Source: JARIHD01 sp964610985
GTDB taxonomy: Bacteria > Patescibacteriota > Saccharimonadia > Saccharimonadales > UBA4665
Direction of reading: 5' to 3'
Assembly: GCA_964610985.1 (NCBI GenBank)
Contig: CAZSZJ010000006.1
Span: 1 to 51,525 of the forward strand
DNA: 51,525 nucleotides
The translations under genes were made by a program, and so were the position numbers. Below the pieces are notes generated by a model. The model did no database searches and had not been told where the DNA came from. It saw nothing but the letters and a program-made list of their open reading frames with translations. Shown here one piece after another: positions 50,090-51,525 of the stretch. Within the stretch, counting starts at the first letter, position 1; each line of letters opens with the position of its first letter.

Positions 50090-50191
50090 GTGGCTGTCCT
50101 ACGAAGTGCCGAGATTACATATAGCTTTAGTTATAAATCGTATATGTGCTCTATGTTAGTGCTCAGATATCGGGTAGTCTATTATGCTTGG

Positions 50192-51427
50192 TTACTTGGC
50201 GATGTCCTGCAAGGCCGCGTCGTCCAGCTTGTAACGGCGGCCTTCGGTGTCCCAGCCCTTTATTGCGGACTGGAATTTCTTTTGTACTAGCACTTCGTAC
50301 AGGGCGACGAAGTAGATGCCGATCTCTAGCCAGCGCAGGAAGTAAAAGTAGGGCAATGCGCCCAGTAGGTTCCAGCGCTTAGCGGCAAATGATGACCCAA
50401 AGGCGATCATGCCGTTTAAGATAAAGTCGGCGGCGATAGCGACGGGAATGACCATCCAGTTGTCGGTTACGGTCACCACGATGGGTACCAAGATCAACAA
50501 TTGAACCGCAAATAGAGCAGTCTGCAACATCTGAAATCCGAGCGACAGGTCAATGCGTTGCCGGCCCAATCCAATCCGGTACTTCTTGACGCCTTGGAAA
50601 AAGCCACGCTGCCAGCGCAGGTTTTGTTTGCAAAAGTCGCCCAAGGTCTGCGGATCCTGAGTGTAGTTGATTGCTTTTGGAATAAACACAATTTTGCCCA
50701 GTTTCTTGCGGTGTACCTGCAGCGTAATGTCAAAATCCTCGGTCAGGCTGTTGCCGTCAAAGTCGAGTTTGGAAATAATATCGGTCCGAAAACAGGTAAT
50801 CGGGCCGGGAAACACCGAAATCATGCCCAGTTTGGACTGAATACGGCGGTTAACATGCTGACTGTAGGTGTAGGTTAGCGCCCGGTAGGTGCTGATCCAG
50901 TTGCCACGGAGCGACTGCACAAAGCCCACGGCAACCGCATAATTTCTGCTCTGCAGTTTGCTGCGGTAATGCCGGAAATAGTCGGGCGAAAATATACTGT
51001 CAGCGTCAGCTACGTGCAACCATACATAGGATTGCTCCATCTGGAAGTGGGTGATGGCTTTTTGGACGGCCAGGGCTTTGCCACTGCGGCCAACGCTCAA
51101 AACGTTTGCTGACCCCAATAGACGGTGGGCGATCTCACGCGTCGCGTCGCTGGAGTTATCATCGACCACAAAAATGTCGCGGCGACTTTGGCCGGCGGCA
51201 ATCGCTGACTTGATGGTCGTCTCTATAATGAGTTCCTCGTTATGCGCGGGCAATAGCAAGGCTAAGCGGCGACGCATATGGTGGTGCGAGGTTTGTGCGC
51301 GGTTCGCGATGCGGCCGCGGCTGTGTTTGGCGGGGCGAGAACGGTAGCTGGCAGAATACTTGTGGTAAACACTGTCGCCACGTTTCACAATGTTGTTTGG
51401 TCTCATACGCGACTTCTTGATTATCAC
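50192..51427 (-). CDS. Processive membrane glycosyltransferase, family GT2
   Basis: 411 aa from GTG 51427; ATG 51406 is an alternative, since an extended -10 (TGA TAAAAT) ends only 4 nt before the GTG. A basic N-terminus (1-55) precedes the GT-A fold: LLLPAHNEE, VVDDNSSD (Asp89/Asp90), the DAD metal site (141-143), TEDFD (229-233) and QNLRW (268-272), the Q-x-x-R-W motif of processive enzymes such as chitin, hyaluronan or poly-N-acetylglucosamine synthases. Three or four C-terminal membrane helices follow. It may build a surface polysaccharide; the deacetylase at 44742 could modify such a polymer (inference). Confidence 0.92.
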   Translation of the reverse strand: MIIKKSRMRPNNIVKRGDSVYHKYSASYRSRPAKHSRGRIANRAQTSHHHMRRRLALLLPAHNEELIIETTIKSAIAAGQSRRDIFVVDDNSSDATREIAHRLLGSANVLSVGRSGKALAVQKAITHFQMEQSYVWLHVADADSIFSPDYFRHYRSKLQSRNYAVAVGFVQSLRGNWISTYRALTYTYSQHVNRRIQSKLGMISVFPGPITCFRTDIISKLDFDGNSLTEDFDITLQVHRKKLGKIVFIPKAINYTQDPQTLGDFCKQNLRWQRGFFQGVKKYRIGLGRQRIDLSLGFQMLQTALFAVQLLILVPIVVTVTDNWMVIPVAIAADFILNGMIAFGSSFAAKRWNLLGALPYFYFLRWLEIGIYFVALYEVLVQKKFQSAIKGWDTEGRRYKLDDAALQDIAK

Positions 51428-51489
51428 GTATATTTTATCACTTTTTAATAATTAATGCAAGGGTATATCTCTGAACCACCCCACACTTT

Positions 51490-51512
51490 CGCCCGGCGCC
51501 AGCCGGGCGTTT
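51490..51512 (+). terminator. Probable rho-independent terminator
   Basis: An 8-bp GC-rich stem CGCCCGGC/GCCGGGCG with a 4-nt loop followed by TTT. The orientation suits the plus strand, although no plus-strand gene precedes it here; the flank 51428-51489 holds only the glycosyltransferase promoter. Confidence 0.5.
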
Positions 51513-51525
51513 CTTGAGCTGAGCT

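Overview
The window looks like a chromosome segment of a Candidate Phyla Radiation bacterium, most likely a Saccharibacteria (TM7) relative. This is inferred from gene content, not from a marker tree: compact housekeeping genes, very short TsaB, a PilB-like ATPase beside a lone pilin, RNase Y with YmdB, small N-out membrane proteins, sortase, and many short lineage-specific proteins without recognisable domains. The standard code is used; UGA acts as a stop (for example at 18678-18680) and no recoding is needed. There are no rRNAs, CRISPR arrays, transposases or phage genes.

Layout. 1-3471: 3' end of dnaK, two unknown genes, dnaJ. 3526-8015: three consecutive ATP-grasp ligases (the third RimK-like), a DUF192 protein and a small membrane protein, followed by tRNA-Lys. 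8283-10689: a probably frameshifted unknown gene, yebC and another unknown. 10719-14202: ruvC, ruvA, ruvB with small membrane proteins. 14230-16099 (minus): a type IV pilin and a PilB-type ATPase with degenerate catalytic motifs. 16188-22475: recA, a DUF457-type membrane protein overlapping recX, a PRC-barrel protein, an ImmA/IrrE protease gene overlapping a 2-TM gene that in turn overlaps tsaE, then tsaB. 22703-26194: RNase Y, P-loop kinase, HAD hydrolase and YmdB in one operon. 26191-28189 (minus): a UbiB-like kinase between two tiny membrane proteins. 28434-30886: an unusual two-gene module of Ig-like and membrane proteins.

30954-51525 is mostly a cell-surface region. A two-gene cassette (secreted CBM/Ig/FN3/carboxypeptidase-regulatory protein plus membrane-anchored cupredoxin) occurs twice. 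The rest includes a beta-helix protein, a SEC59-like lipid kinase, a P1B-type ATPase, a GH16 glucanase, tandem paralogous unknowns, five tRNAs (two Pro, His, Arg, Gly), a long palindrome, a secreted TIM-barrel-like protein, a CE4 polysaccharide deacetylase with three carbohydrate-binding repeats, a 59-residue LPXTG microprotein next to a sortase, a candidate structured small RNA, a DUF3800 operon and a membrane glycosyltransferase. Together these suggest envelope building and glycan attack or binding, which fits an epibiotic lifestyle (inference).

A recurring feature is leaderless expression. At least fourteen genes on both strands have a -10 hexamer, often an extended TGN -10, ending 6-10 nt before the start codon with no Shine-Dalgarno sequence. 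First genes of transcription units tend to be leaderless, whereas several internal genes keep AAGGAG-type sites. This signal was used to choose several start codons.
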